Source: Actinomycetales bacterium Actino_02 (GTDB lineage Bacteria; Actinomycetota; Actinomycetes; Propionibacteriales; Propionibacteriaceae). From it: DNA of 64,000 nt. The position numbers and the translations under genes were made by a program. Under the pieces are notes generated by a model, which saw nothing but the letters and a program-made list of their open reading frames with translations, was not told the origin of the DNA and ran no database searches. The stretch spans positions 124,001 to 188,000 of the forward strand of contig LUYM01000006.1 of the NCBI GenBank assembly GCA_001603275.1. Direction: 5' to 3'. This document shows positions 31,378 through 40,832 of this stretch, piece after piece. Each line of letters begins with the position of its first letter. The first letter of the stretch is position 1.

Positions 31378-32864
31378 AGCTGCTCTCCAACTGCGTCGGT
31401 GGTCTGGGTGGGTGTGATTGAGGAGGCCGGCATCAGGAACGATCGCCTTGTTCCGTCGGGCCTTACGGCATGGACCGGCTCACGCTGGCTAGAGTCGTAC
31501 TTGGCGCCGAGCCGCGTGAACAGGTGAAGAAGGCCAAGGATCTCCACCGGGCGTCGAAGATCGTCGGGTAGGTCGTTGAAGAGCGCAGCGGCAGATTCCA
31601 CCAAACCTTCTCTAGCGAACTCGTAGTCGATGTAGCGCCGAAGCTGTGCCAGGGCAGGCCCGCCCTGCTTGCGGATGTCATCGAGCGAGAGGGGCTTCGG
31701 CGCCTCCGCGGACAGGTCGCTCAGCGGCTCGGGGGCCCGTTCGCTGTCGGGGTCGAACGTGCGCAGCTTCAACGTCTCTATGTCCAGACCCGCAGGAATG
31801 AGTTCGACCTCGACATGGTCCCGAGCTCTGGCTGTCTGCATCCAGACCCGCATTTGATGGTCGATCCCGCGCAGGATCTCGTCCAACTCGCGGTTCCGGA
31901 TGTGGTCGTAGCTCTCGATGTGTTCGCGCAGGGTGGCACTCAGGCGTTGCCGTTGACCGAGCACGTCCGCGATTCCGCGTCGGATCACATCCACCGTCGT
32001 CCGGAGTTGACTGACCTCGTCGGGCAGCATGATCTCGGCCAAGGGGTGAGCGAGGATTGTCTGGAGGTCGTCGCGCAAGGACGTGAGCCAGTCACGTCTG
32101 CGGAAGAGCTCGAGAGCGCCTGCGAACGCCCGCCCCTCAGGCGTTGCAGTGAGCAACTTGTCTGATTGGTCGAGGTAGTCGTCCACGACTTCCCCGACGG
32201 GACGTTCCTCCTCGCGGAATCTCTTCGTGATGGTCTTGTGCATATCGCGAACCGCTTCCTCGACTCTGCGGAAGTCGGAGGGCAGCCCATCGAGCTCCCG
32301 CAGCACGTTCGAGAACTGTTCGATCAGCTCTGTCTCGGTGGCTTCGGCCAGTTCGCCACCCTCGTTGATCCGGTCATACTCGGCGGTTAGGCGGGCTATC
32401 TCTTCGGTGAGCCTGCGCTTGCGTTCTTCGCGATCGGGGTGAGCGGCGAGCGCTGCATCTGACACGACTCGTCTCATCGTCTCGATGCGAGACAAGGAGA
32501 CATTGAGCTGGGTCCTGGTCGCTCGGGTGACGTACTCCAGCGCTTGCTCGGCGTCGCCGGTCAGGCGATAGGTCTCCTGGCCGCGGCCGGGGTCGCGGTA
32601 CAGCCAACGCTCGCGCACCCACTGCATGGCCAAGGCCTTACCGCTGCTGGTCGGCACGGCATGGCCGGAGCCGCGGAGCTCATCAAGGAGTGCCTCAACC
32701 CGGGTGTGGAACCGCTCCACGGGGACCGGATCGGTATTGCTCGCGAACACAGACGCAAAGATCGGTAAGGCGACCGCTGCAGACTTGCGATCCAGCAGCT
32801 TGATCGTCGGTGTGTTTAGTGCGGCCTCAATTCGGGCAACGTCGCCCTCGATACCACTCGCCAT
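31374..32864 (-). CDS. jetA: Wadjet JetA, kleisin-like subunit (DUF3375)
   Basis: A 496-aa protein of the DUF3375 family, the kleisin of the Wadjet condensin. It is helical throughout (SRIETMRRVVSDAALAAHPDREERKRRLTEEIARLTAEYDRI...) and ends with GLLHLFTRLGAKYDSSQREPVHAVRPDGTRRSFLMP. It is the first gene of the four-gene operon; GAGGAA lies about 9 bases before its ATG. Gene order A-B-C-D on one strand with 4-base overlaps matches type I Wadjet, which restricts plasmid establishment. Confidence 0.92.
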   Translation of the reverse strand: MASGIEGDVARIEAALNTPTIKLLDRKSAAVALPIFASVFASNTDPVPVERFHTRVEALLDELRGSGHAVPTSSGKALAMQWVRERWLYRDPGRGQETYRLTGDAEQALEYVTRATRTQLNVSLSRIETMRRVVSDAALAAHPDREERKRRLTEEIARLTAEYDRINEGGELAEATETELIEQFSNVLRELDGLPSDFRRVEEAVRDMHKTITKRFREEERPVGEVVDDYLDQSDKLLTATPEGRAFAGALELFRRRDWLTSLRDDLQTILAHPLAEIMLPDEVSQLRTTVDVIRRGIADVLGQRQRLSATLREHIESYDHIRNRELDEILRGIDHQMRVWMQTARARDHVEVELIPAGLDIETLKLRTFDPDSERAPEPLSDLSAEAPKPLSLDDIRKQGGPALAQLRRYIDYEFAREGLVESAAALFNDLPDDLRRPVEILGLLHLFTRLGAKYDSSQREPVHAVRPDGTRRSFLMPASSITPTQTTDAVGEQL

Positions 32865-33159
32865 CCTGATCGTTCCTCGGCTTCAACCCGTACTAGCTAG
32901 CACGTCCATTCTGGGGGAAGCCGGTGACAGTCCCCCCACGCAGGCCGGCCGCGACAACCCCTCGATCGCAGCGACACGACCTCGGCTCGGACATGCGGGC
33001 CGCCGCTCCGGGGTGATCTGGGTGTCGCCAAGATTATGCAGAAGCCGCTCCGGCAGGCTCTCGGCTTCTGGAAAGTCGGCGGCCGCGCGTTGGTCATCAC
33101 CCCGCCACGTTCGGACTGTTCGGGCCGGTCTGCCTGAAGCAGTCGCGGCGGTCATCCGG
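32865..33159. other. Gap upstream of jetA
   Basis: No gene is supported. It holds the jetA promoter region, with a near-palindrome GTACTAGCTAGCAC at about 32890-32903, and may contain decayed DNA next to the IS remnant. Confidence 0.4.
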
Positions 33160-33826
33160 CCAGGCCGCGTCTCTCCAGGCTGGTCAGGAACTTCCGCCAG
33201 GACATCTCATCCTCGCTGTCGCCGACGTCCACACCGAGAGATCTTCCGGGCAGCCCTCAGCCGTCACCCCAGTGGCGACCACGACTGCTTTGGAGGTGAC
33301 CAGGCCGCCACCACGCACATGTAGGTAGGTCGCATCCAAGAACAGGTACGGGTAGCTGGTGGTGTCCAGCCGGCGAGTCCGAACCGGCCCACCTCCTCAT
33401 CCAGCCCGGCACAGATCCTGGACACCTCCGACTTCGAGATCCTGGTCCCGCCCAGAGCGACCACCAGCGCATCGACGTTACGGGTCGAGACCCCGTTCAC
33501 CCAGGCCTCCATGATCACCGCATACAGCGCTTGGTCGATCCGCCGGCGGGCCTCGAGCACGCCGGGGAGATCGACCCGGTGCGCAGCTTCGGGATCGCCA
33601 GCTCCACCGTGCCGGCCTTGGTCATCAACTCCTGCGGCCGGGAGCCGTTGCGTTCGGTGACTCGGTCGTGGGTGCGTTCGTAGCGGCTGGCGCCGATCAC
33701 TTGGGCGGCTTCGACCTCGATCAGTTCCTGGAGCACGAGCCGGACCGACTCGCGCACCAGATCAACGCCGTCACCGGCGCGGAATGCGTCCAACAGCTCG
33801 GACACGGCAGAGTCAGACAGGGCCAT
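33160..33826 (-). pseudogene. IS256-family transposase remnant
   Basis: Pieces of a Transposase_mut protein are spread over several frames. The N-terminus is VRESVRLVLQELIEVEAAQVIGASRYERTHDRVTERNGSRPQELMTKAGTVELAIPKLR. After a frameshift comes ARRRIDQALYAVIMEAWVNGVSTRNVDALVVALGG...SKSEVSRICAGLDEEV, and after more shifts LLDATYL-like and VDVGDSEDEMSWRKFLTSLERRGLAG. The rest of the protein is missing. The remnant separates the Wadjet and Qat operons and suggests that these were brought together by insertion-sequence activity. Confidence 0.85.
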
Positions 33827-34019
33827 CTGTGAGATCTCCTTCGATGCGTGCTTGGCCGTACAAACCGAAGAATCACGCCGTGGCTGATCCAGAGCGGCTA
33901 GGGCCGAAGCGTTCGTTACTTGGGCGAGTTGCAGATGGGTGACGTGAGGTTGGCGCTAACGGCTGCGCGTGCACTGAGGCCAGCCAACTCCGGCCAGCGA
34001 CGTCCGACAGCTCTTCGGC

Positions 34020-34775
34020 CTACAGGTAGAGGAGGGTGTCCGCGACCGCTTCGGGCAGACGTTCGATGGCACCGGAGCGTTCGCTCAAGGTGCGAAGGTT
34101 CCACCACGTCTTGGCACGCGCCTCCTCGCGACTCACGTTCCACGCGTGGCTAAGAAGGTCCTCGATACGTTTGACATCTGCGGGCTTGCTGGAGCGTGCC
34201 TTCCGGGTGGGGAAGTCCGTCTCACACAGAACTCGCTCTTGTGGAAGCAGCCGTATCTGATCTTCGGACATCGCCGCGTTAACCGAGAAGTAGGCGTCCG
34301 TCTTGATGGCCTGCGCGATGTCCGTGGCATCACCGCTGAACCAATGCAGGATCGCGCCGCGCATGCCCGCGTCGTGGAGATGCTCGACGACCTCGGTTGT
34401 CGCGCCGCTGCTGTGGATTGAGATGAGCACCGGCTCGTTGCGGACGATCCGCAGCAGTTCCTTGAATATGGCGCGCTGCCTCGCCCAATCGCCGCCCCGG
34501 CGGTCAAGGCCGACTTCTCCGACGAGGGCGAAGGAGCTAAGGAGGTCTGTGAACTGCTCCGGGTCCCATTCGTCGCGGGCTGCGGCAACCCCGGGGTGGA
34601 CTCCGATTCCCCAAACGAGCGCTGGGTCTCGCCGGTGCATAACTCGGCGAGCCTCCTGCAAGCTTCGCGTCATCGCGAACACCAAGGACTGTCCGAGTGC
34701 CGCGATCTGCGCCGGCGTAACGTCCGGGGCGATGTGGGCGTGAGCGTCCAGCGCGGGGAGGAGGGAGCCGGTCAA
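34020..34775 (-). CDS. qatD: Qat system QatD, TatD-family nuclease
   Basis: A 251-aa TIM-barrel metal-dependent DNase. Conserved ligands: DAHAHIAP (HxH, about residues 10-17), LVGEVGLDRR (Glu), SIHSSGA (His), LHWFSGD (His) and CETDFPTR (Asp). It starts with TTG at 34775, overlapping the qatC stop as TTGA, so it is translationally coupled. In the Qat anti-phage system it acts with QatA, QatB and QatC. It is the last gene of the operon. Confidence 0.9.
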   Translation of the reverse strand: MTGSLLPALDAHAHIAPDVTPAQIAALGQSLVFAMTRSLQEARRVMHRRDPALVWGIGVHPGVAAARDEWDPEQFTDLLSSFALVGEVGLDRRGGDWARQRAIFKELLRIVRNEPVLISIHSSGATTEVVEHLHDAGMRGAILHWFSGDATDIAQAIKTDAYFSVNAAMSEDQIRLLPQERVLCETDFPTRKARSSKPADVKRIEDLLSHAWNVSREEARAKTWWNLRTLSERSGAIERLPEAVADTLLYL

Positions 34776-36055
34776 GCGAGGTTCACCTCACGGAGTTCCG
34801 TGAGTCCGCGACGGGCAAGGTCGCTGATCGCATCCAGGTCGGCGTCTGGGGGCCAGGTTCCTGCGTCGATGGCGTCGTCGTCGGTACCCCGTGTTGTCGC
34901 ATAGGAAATTGCCGCTCGGTCGCTGTAGCGCCGTTCAAGAAGCTCGAGGCGAGCGTCTCCGGCGAGTTCGTCGGACAGGTAGATGGTGGTGTCGTCGACG
35001 CCGGCCGCGATGAAGGCGCCTCGCCGGGTGACGCACGCGTAGCAGAGGCCGCAGTTGCGCGTGGAGTTGCCGCCTTTGATCCGTGCGCCGTCCAGCTTGC
35101 TGCACGAGACCGTCAAGCCAGCGACGCCGTGCCAGCCGGTCGGCGGCTGGGTGTCGGCGACGAGGCGCATCTCTTCACCCTTGGTGTAGCCGGCGAAAGG
35201 GTTGGTCGCAGTTGTCGGCAGCCGGAGCGTTTGGAGCAGCGTGTTGACGCGGTAGAAGGTTTCGGGGTGGGTGGAGCGTGTGGAGAGAGCCCCGGCCCGG
35301 TTGGGGTGTAGCGGCAGGTTGAGGCTGGTGAATCCGTTCTCTGGAACGAACAGGGTGGGTGCCTGGCGGCTGGCGGCGACGGCGGCTCCGAGGGCGATGA
35401 AGAGCAGGGAGCGGCTCCGGCTGGAGCTTTCCTTCTTGTCTTCGACTTGCGTGAACTCGATCTGGGCATACGAAGGCGGTGGCGTGTAGTTCTCCTGGAG
35501 CCAGCGGTGGACTGTGTTTTGGGCTCGACGGACAGCGGTAGCGGTGTCGTAATGGCCGACGAACAGCGGCGGCTCGCTGCGTGTGTGAAGCAGGTGTAGC
35601 GCGCCTAGATAGGAGTCGAGTCCTCCGCTAAGTAGTGCGACAGAATCCACGCTGTCGGGGGGTTCAGCGGCGTCCCAGGCCTCCGGGGCGGTGGGATCCT
35701 GGAGCAGCTGGAGGTCCCAGGTGTCGCCAGTCAGCCAAAACAGCAGCTGGGTGACTTGGTTGATCGCGTCACCTTCCCACGGCCTGGGGTCGGCGACCTC
35801 AACAGTGAGGTGCAGCCGTCGGGTGAAGGCGCTCGGCCTGCCGGACAGGCGGTCGACGAGGTAGGCACCACCGGCGATGCGGACCAGGTCGATCGCCTGC
35901 GTCGGAATCTGGCCCAGTGACGGCAGCCACCAGCCGACGTCGCTCTTAACGGTTTCGGTCTGGCCGGGTGTGGTGGGCCACTTCAGTCGGTGGTGATCGG
36001 CCGGGCTCTGGTTCGCGGAGTCTTCGCCGGAGACGTAGAAGTGCGTTAGGGGCAT
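34772..36055 (-). CDS. qatC: Qat system QatC, QueC-like protein
   Basis: A 427-aa protein with a QueC-type PP-loop ATP pyrophosphatase: VALLSGGLDSYLGALHLLHT at about residue 141. The zinc-binding CGLCYACVTRR is near residue 337, matching the CxxC(x2)C of QueC. QueC makes the preQ0 base in queuosine synthesis, and the Qat version is fused to extra N-terminal sequence and is a defence protein. It starts 5 bases after qatB. Confidence 0.9.
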   Translation of the reverse strand: MPLTHFYVSGEDSANQSPADHHRLKWPTTPGQTETVKSDVGWWLPSLGQIPTQAIDLVRIAGGAYLVDRLSGRPSAFTRRLHLTVEVADPRPWEGDAINQVTQLLFWLTGDTWDLQLLQDPTAPEAWDAAEPPDSVDSVALLSGGLDSYLGALHLLHTRSEPPLFVGHYDTATAVRRAQNTVHRWLQENYTPPPSYAQIEFTQVEDKKESSSRSRSLLFIALGAAVAASRQAPTLFVPENGFTSLNLPLHPNRAGALSTRSTHPETFYRVNTLLQTLRLPTTATNPFAGYTKGEEMRLVADTQPPTGWHGVAGLTVSCSKLDGARIKGGNSTRNCGLCYACVTRRGAFIAAGVDDTTIYLSDELAGDARLELLERRYSDRAAISYATTRGTDDDAIDAGTWPPDADLDAISDLARRGLTELREVNLA

Positions 36056-36060
36056 GTCGT

Positions 36061-36927
36061 CTACCTCACCCTCAGGACTCGGATGGCTCGTTGGGCAAGA
36101 TCAGCGGCGGATTGGTGAAGGGCGTTCGCTGAAAGTGCAGGGCTGGCGTCGATGTCGAGGCCACGAACCTTCGCGTCGATCCAGCCTCGCAGCATGCGTT
36201 CGCGCACGATCGCCTCGTTGCCGTCGAGCGTTCCGTTGATGATTTGGTCTTGGAGTTCGACAAGTCCGAGCTGGAAGATGTATGCGCTGACGAAACCCTT
36301 GATTGCTTCGGTCGCGGTGGGCGGTTCGCCGTCCGTGGCGACGATCTTCTTTACCTGTTCTGTCGCTGCTTGGCGGATGGCGCGGTCGTCGGGGTGCCCG
36401 TCATCACCGATCATGAGGGTGACGAGCCGGCTGATTCGAGCGCGCGGGCTGAGCGAATCGAACTCGGCGAGAGAGAGGCCGTAGTCGGCCAGCCTCTGTG
36501 CGTCACGGTCCCTCAGCGCGTACGCCGCTCCGATCGTCGCGCCACCGCGAGAGGCTCCTCCGATCACCTGCCGAGTGGAGCGGCTTCCAGACCGGCCGCC
36601 ACCTGCGGACGCTCTCCCTGCTCCACTCCCGCCCGCACCTCCTGCGCCGGCGCCGCGGCGTCCGGGGATGCGGGGGCGAGGAATTGTCGGGACTATGCGT
36701 CCTCTTGCCGCGGGGTCATCGCGCCAGAGGGCGTCGATGAGCGCTTGACCGAGTCGGTCGAGGTCGGAGGCTGGTTGGGCCGGTTCGAAGAGGTGGGCGG
36801 ATCCCTGGGCTAGGTCCGCATCGTTCGCGCTGGTTCCGGCACTCCCGGAGCCGAGGTCGGACCAAGCGTCTCGGAAGTCGTTCCATTCTGCGGAGTTGCT
36901 GCCGCCGTACGCGCCGCTAGTGCCCAT
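36061..36927 (-). CDS. qatB: Qat system QatB
   Basis: A 288-aa protein of unknown biochemical role. The first 90 residues are low-complexity (GTSGAYGGSNSAEWNDFRDAWSDL...), and a Gly/Arg/Ala-rich stretch (GRRGAGAGGAGGSGAGRASAGGGR) precedes a helical C-terminus (SPRARISRLVTLM..., FVSAYIFQLGLVELQDQII). The gly-rich middle is typical of QatB. The start is ATG 36927, inside the end of qatA, with GGAGC just upstream. It lies between qatA and qatC, as in other Qat loci. Confidence 0.88.
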   Translation of the reverse strand: MGTSGAYGGSNSAEWNDFRDAWSDLGSGSAGTSANDADLAQGSAHLFEPAQPASDLDRLGQALIDALWRDDPAARGRIVPTIPRPRIPGRRGAGAGGAGGSGAGRASAGGGRSGSRSTRQVIGGASRGGATIGAAYALRDRDAQRLADYGLSLAEFDSLSPRARISRLVTLMIGDDGHPDDRAIRQAATEQVKKIVATDGEPPTATEAIKGFVSAYIFQLGLVELQDQIINGTLDGNEAIVRERMLRGWIDAKVRGLDIDASPALSANALHQSAADLAQRAIRVLRVR

Positions 36928-38671
36928 CAAGCTGCTCCACTTCGTCGCGCGCCGCGGCCTGCGTCGTGGGGTGGAGCGTCGTATCCTGGGCCGCGCGTCG
37001 CACTAGTCCAATGAGCGCGGGTCGCCCGCTGGTCGCGAGTTCGACGATGGCACCTGGGGTCAGGCGTGCACCCCAGCAGTGTGCTTCGACGCCAGCTGCA
37101 GTCGTCTGCTCCAGTGCCGGTGTCTTCCCGACCCATAGGACAGCGCCCCGGACCACCGCTCCGGCGTCCTCCATGCGTTTGGTGGTGGCGAACAGAACGT
37201 CCAACGCTGCGAGTTGTTCATCCTCGGTGCGCTCGCTCAGGGAATCAGCGGCCACGTTCCGTGCCGCTTCGCTCTCGCCAAGCAGGTCGTTGACGAGCGT
37301 GAGAACCTCATCGGACACCTGGGCGCCCATGCTGACGTTTATCAGGCTTGCGGCGAGGGTGAGATAGGGGTCGAGATTCTCGCTGCGGAGCGAGGGGGGC
37401 GCGGCAGCCCATTCCTTCGTCGCTTCGTCGATGCCGTCTGGGAGGGCCGCATCCTCACCTTCCTCACCGGACGGGTTCGCCCAAGCCTCCCACCGGGCCA
37501 CGATGGTCTTGCGCTCTTGGACTGGCGCGGCTGCCAAGGTGCTGAAGGACGTGCGGTGGAGTTCTTCCAGCAGCAGCATCTTGATCATCACTGACGGAGG
37601 GATCGTAACGCCGCGTGCACGGGCGATGGACTCACGCACACCGAACGCGTTGAGGAAGCGCTTGATCTGGCGGGGATTGGAGAGACGATCGGCGCTGAGC
37701 CCTTCGGCAAGCTGGGTGGCCAGCGCGAGATCGTCCTCCACTGGTTTGGCCGCCAGCTCTTCGAAGTCATGTAGCAGTGGCGTCTGATGGGCGTTGCGTC
37801 GTGCCCGGACGTGCGCAGCGAGGGCACGTAGGTCCGCCTCCTGCATCGATCGGCCTGCGATCAGGAGGCCGATGTAGGCCTCGGCGTCGGCGGTGGATAG
37901 GCGCGGTAGGGCGATCGGGAGTTGAACGATCTTCTCCAGGTAGCGCTTGGCGAAGATGTCGCCTCGTCGAGAGCCATCTAGGCTGACCGAGATCGCGTCT
38001 CGGACCATGTCCTGGTCGGCTGCCAGGACGAACACCATCTTCTCGGTAGAGAGGAAGAGCTTGATCGCCTCCAGCGTCGCTGTCACTGCGTCCGGTAGGC
38101 AGCGATCGAGGTCGTCGACCAAGACGACTACGCGCTCCACGTTCGGAATGAGCGCGAGCAGCTCCTTGTAGGCATCGTTGAAACTCGCCATAGACTCCGG
38201 CCCACCCGGGTCCTTGGGCTGGAAGATGTCAGCTATCTGCTGAGGATCGACCTGGAAGGTGAGCGCTCCCCTCGCGATGGCAACCGCGGCGCGACTCCAG
38301 CTGATGCGTCCAAGCAGCTCCTTCGCCTTGGCCGCGACCTGGGCCTTGAGGCCCGGATCGGGGATCTGACTCTGGATGCCGTGCAGTATCTCTGAGATCA
38401 GAGTGCCCTTGACGTCTACCTGGTCGTCGTAGGCCCACGGGTTTGTTGATACGACAAAGCAGGTGTCATCGTTCTTGAACTCGGCTTCGATCAGTTTCAG
38501 TATCGTGGACTTCCCGCCGCCCCACGGGCTCTGTACCGACAACGTCAGCGGGTGGATGTTCTTTTCGCGAACCGCGGCGACGATCGGCTTGACCACGGCG
38601 TCGAACCCGAGGAAGTCCAGCGTGCTGGGGTTGTCGTCCCACAGACGAATCTCCGGAGGTGTCACCGCCAT
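36917..38671 (-). CDS. qatA: Qat system QatA, KAP-family P-loop ATPase
   Basis: A 584-aa KAP NTPase. Walker A is SPWGGGKSTILKLIEAEF at about residues 47-64 and Walker B is VVVLVDDLDRCLPD at about 187-200; the KAP hallmark TNPWAYDDQ follows Walker A. There are no TM helices in the usual KAP position, as in QatA. It is the first Qat gene. A SD (GGAGAGAGG) precedes ATG 38671. QatA-B-C-D in this order on one strand is the complete anti-phage system. Confidence 0.92.
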   Translation of the reverse strand: MAVTPPEIRLWDDNPSTLDFLGFDAVVKPIVAAVREKNIHPLTLSVQSPWGGGKSTILKLIEAEFKNDDTCFVVSTNPWAYDDQVDVKGTLISEILHGIQSQIPDPGLKAQVAAKAKELLGRISWSRAAVAIARGALTFQVDPQQIADIFQPKDPGGPESMASFNDAYKELLALIPNVERVVVLVDDLDRCLPDAVTATLEAIKLFLSTEKMVFVLAADQDMVRDAISVSLDGSRRGDIFAKRYLEKIVQLPIALPRLSTADAEAYIGLLIAGRSMQEADLRALAAHVRARRNAHQTPLLHDFEELAAKPVEDDLALATQLAEGLSADRLSNPRQIKRFLNAFGVRESIARARGVTIPPSVMIKMLLLEELHRTSFSTLAAAPVQERKTIVARWEAWANPSGEEGEDAALPDGIDEATKEWAAAPPSLRSENLDPYLTLAASLINVSMGAQVSDEVLTLVNDLLGESEAARNVAADSLSERTEDEQLAALDVLFATTKRMEDAGAVVRGAVLWVGKTPALEQTTAAGVEAHCWGARLTPGAIVELATSGRPALIGLVRRAAQDTTLHPTTQAAARDEVEQLDGH

Positions 38672-38840
38672 TACCTACCCTCTCTCCGGCGACGGCTCGG
38701 CTGCGCGAACTCGCCCGATGTCAAACATCCGTGTTGCCTAGCAGTATCTCTCGAAGAGACCCGGCGCGAGGGAAGACAGCACAGCCCTCGGCAAGCGATC
38801 GCCGTCGCACGGGCGGGGGCGGCCGGATCGTGGTGCGGAT

Positions 38841-40439
38841 CTAGATGCCGTAGAGCTTCAGTGCGACGTGGTTTATCACGAACCGCTTCTTGTCGCTGTC
38901 CATCGCGAAGTGGATGCGGCCGACTTGGTTTGGCTTGACTCCGTCACGGACCTTGACGTGCGGGGTCTGGTCGTAGCCGTGGCCATCGAACTGGAAATTG
39001 CGTAGCGCCTTAGTCTTCTGGATCGTGTCGTCCGCGGTGGCCACGTTGAGCCCATGGCGAGTCTTGAACCACTCGTCAATCCTGCCGATCGTGCCTGGAT
39101 CTTCGCTGTAGAGGTCGACCGCTGCGTTCGCAAGCCCCAGCAGCTTTTCCAGCATGTCCTCGGGCTCGGGGTAGCTGATCTTCGACCAGGAGGTCGCAGC
39201 CGCGGGGGTGAACACAACGCGGTCATCGGCGGCCGCCTCTATGGCGCGGAAGGTCTCAGCTGGGTCGGCGCGGGGCACCAAGGGGGGAATGACCGACCAG
39301 AGGTCGACCTCTGCCGTGGGTGTCACCGCCTGGGTTTCGATGTACAGCTCGCGCCAGTACTTGGCTTCGGCTTCTGCACTGTCGAGCCGTTCGGCCCGAT
39401 CCCGAACTGAAGCCGCTTCGCTCGCGTATTCCTCGGCGAGGTGCTCGAATTCGTCACGCTCGGAGGTGAGGGCGCCCACCTGACCTTGCAGCGCGACGAC
39501 GAGTTCCGACTGGTCTGCTGAAGACTGCGCCGCGGCCACGCGTCTCGCGAAGCTCTCCGTCTCAAGACGCTGCGCCCGACGGCGGGCGTCTTGCCATACG
39601 TGATCGGTCCCGCGATAGAGCGCCGACAGCGGCGCGACCACTCGCATCACCGAACTACGCAGATCCTCGGCGTCGCTGGAGAGGATCCTCTCCTCACCCC
39701 AGGTTGGCCCGGGCACGTGCGCTTCCGACCAGACCAACCGAGCTCCACCCGGAGGAACTGCAATGTGCGGGCGAAGAGCTGCCAGCCGGCCACGGGTGTA
39801 GTTGGCCAGAGTGACGACGCGGACCAAACCCACGAGCTTCCAAGCAACTTCGCGCGCGAAGTTCCACGCTGGCTGAGTGCGAGTGTTTACCAGCAGGACC
39901 GGCAGTCGCTGCGAGCTATCGAGCATCTTGGCGAAGTCATCGACGAGCCGAGGGGATGGTAGTTGGAGATATCGATCCGAGACGGACTGGCCACCGACGT
40001 GGAGATGGAGATCCAGATCCCTGGTCACTGCCCCGACGATGCCAGGCTGGAACACCGGGGTGAAGCCGACGGGCGTGAGAGCACCACCACGATCGGATTC
40101 TCGCGCGATGCCTACCCGGAACGAGGTAACGCCGTCTACGTCGCCGATCGTGACTCGGGTAGTGAGCATCACGTTCTGGGCGACCCTCTGGGCGACCTCG
40201 ATCAAGAGCACACGTGTGGTGGGTGCCTCGATGACCGTCCAGACAGCCGCCCGCGATTCACCGTCATAGCCTTCCGAGAGTGTCGCGTGGCCGTCGGTGG
40301 TGAGGTCGTTGGCGTGGATGACGTGTCCCCCGCGACTGAGCCAGTCCGCGGCGTGATCGACGAGGCGCTCATATGGCACCGCACCCGACGGGGTATCCGC
40401 GGGTGTGACGACGAGGTCCGTGACGTAGAGCAGATGCAT
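38841..40439 (-). CDS. Unrecognised 532-aa coiled-coil protein upstream of Qat
   Basis: No family recognised. The N-terminal 300 residues look like a globular alpha/beta region (MHLLYVTDLVV... GGHVIHANDLTTDG... TVIEAPTTRVLLIEVAQ... VGIARESDRGGALTPVGF). A coiled coil follows at about 295-360 (ARRRAQRLETESFARRVAAAQSSADQSELVVALQGQVGALTSERDEFEHL...). The C-terminal 80 residues end with DQTPHVKVRDGVKPNQVGRI and FAMDSDKKRFVINHVALKLYGI, which looks like a compact basic domain. It lies 169 bases before qatA on the same strand and could share its transcript. It may be a Qat accessory or an independent defence gene. Confidence 0.7.
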   Translation of the reverse strand: MHLLYVTDLVVTPADTPSGAVPYERLVDHAADWLSRGGHVIHANDLTTDGHATLSEGYDGESRAAVWTVIEAPTTRVLLIEVAQRVAQNVMLTTRVTIGDVDGVTSFRVGIARESDRGGALTPVGFTPVFQPGIVGAVTRDLDLHLHVGGQSVSDRYLQLPSPRLVDDFAKMLDSSQRLPVLLVNTRTQPAWNFAREVAWKLVGLVRVVTLANYTRGRLAALRPHIAVPPGGARLVWSEAHVPGPTWGEERILSSDAEDLRSSVMRVVAPLSALYRGTDHVWQDARRRAQRLETESFARRVAAAQSSADQSELVVALQGQVGALTSERDEFEHLAEEYASEAASVRDRAERLDSAEAEAKYWRELYIETQAVTPTAEVDLWSVIPPLVPRADPAETFRAIEAAADDRVVFTPAAATSWSKISYPEPEDMLEKLLGLANAAVDLYSEDPGTIGRIDEWFKTRHGLNVATADDTIQKTKALRNFQFDGHGYDQTPHVKVRDGVKPNQVGRIHFAMDSDKKRFVINHVALKLYGI

Positions 40440-40832
40440 CGCAGTTCACAATAATCGCCTGACGGCGACCTCGTGACTCAGATGAAGCGATTTCGCCCGG
40501 AGCCGAGGCCAACTACGCAGGGTCGTCGAGCTCGGAGACCGAGACAATGCGAGCCTACTGCACGGATAGGTGAGAACTGATCTGCCCAGTCGAGGCGGGA
40601 GCCGGAAGGGGCCGGCAAGGTAAATCGAACAGGGTGTCTTGGGTGTGTTCGATTTCGGGTAGAACCGAAACCGTGTGACCTAGAATTGTTACCTGGCATC
40701 CCAGTTTAGCCACCGTTGTGAGCGTAACGGCCGCGTTGCCAAGACTGCGTTTCCCCTAGCCACCGGCACTGCTACATTCCCGGTCTGAAGGTGCGCGCTC
40801 GATTCCGCCGTCCGTGGGATCACCGCATTGGG
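40440..40832. other. Gap between the 532-aa gene and the integrase
   Basis: No gene is supported. A clean inverted repeat AAATCGAACA (40622-40631) / TGTTCGATTT (40646-40655) with a 14-base loop stands out in this otherwise unremarkable stretch. It may be a terminator or an operator. Confidence 0.5.

Noticed and set aside
32883-33155. A minus-strand reading frame upstream of jetA
   Set aside because: No ribosome site and no recognisable motif; it overlaps likely IS debris.
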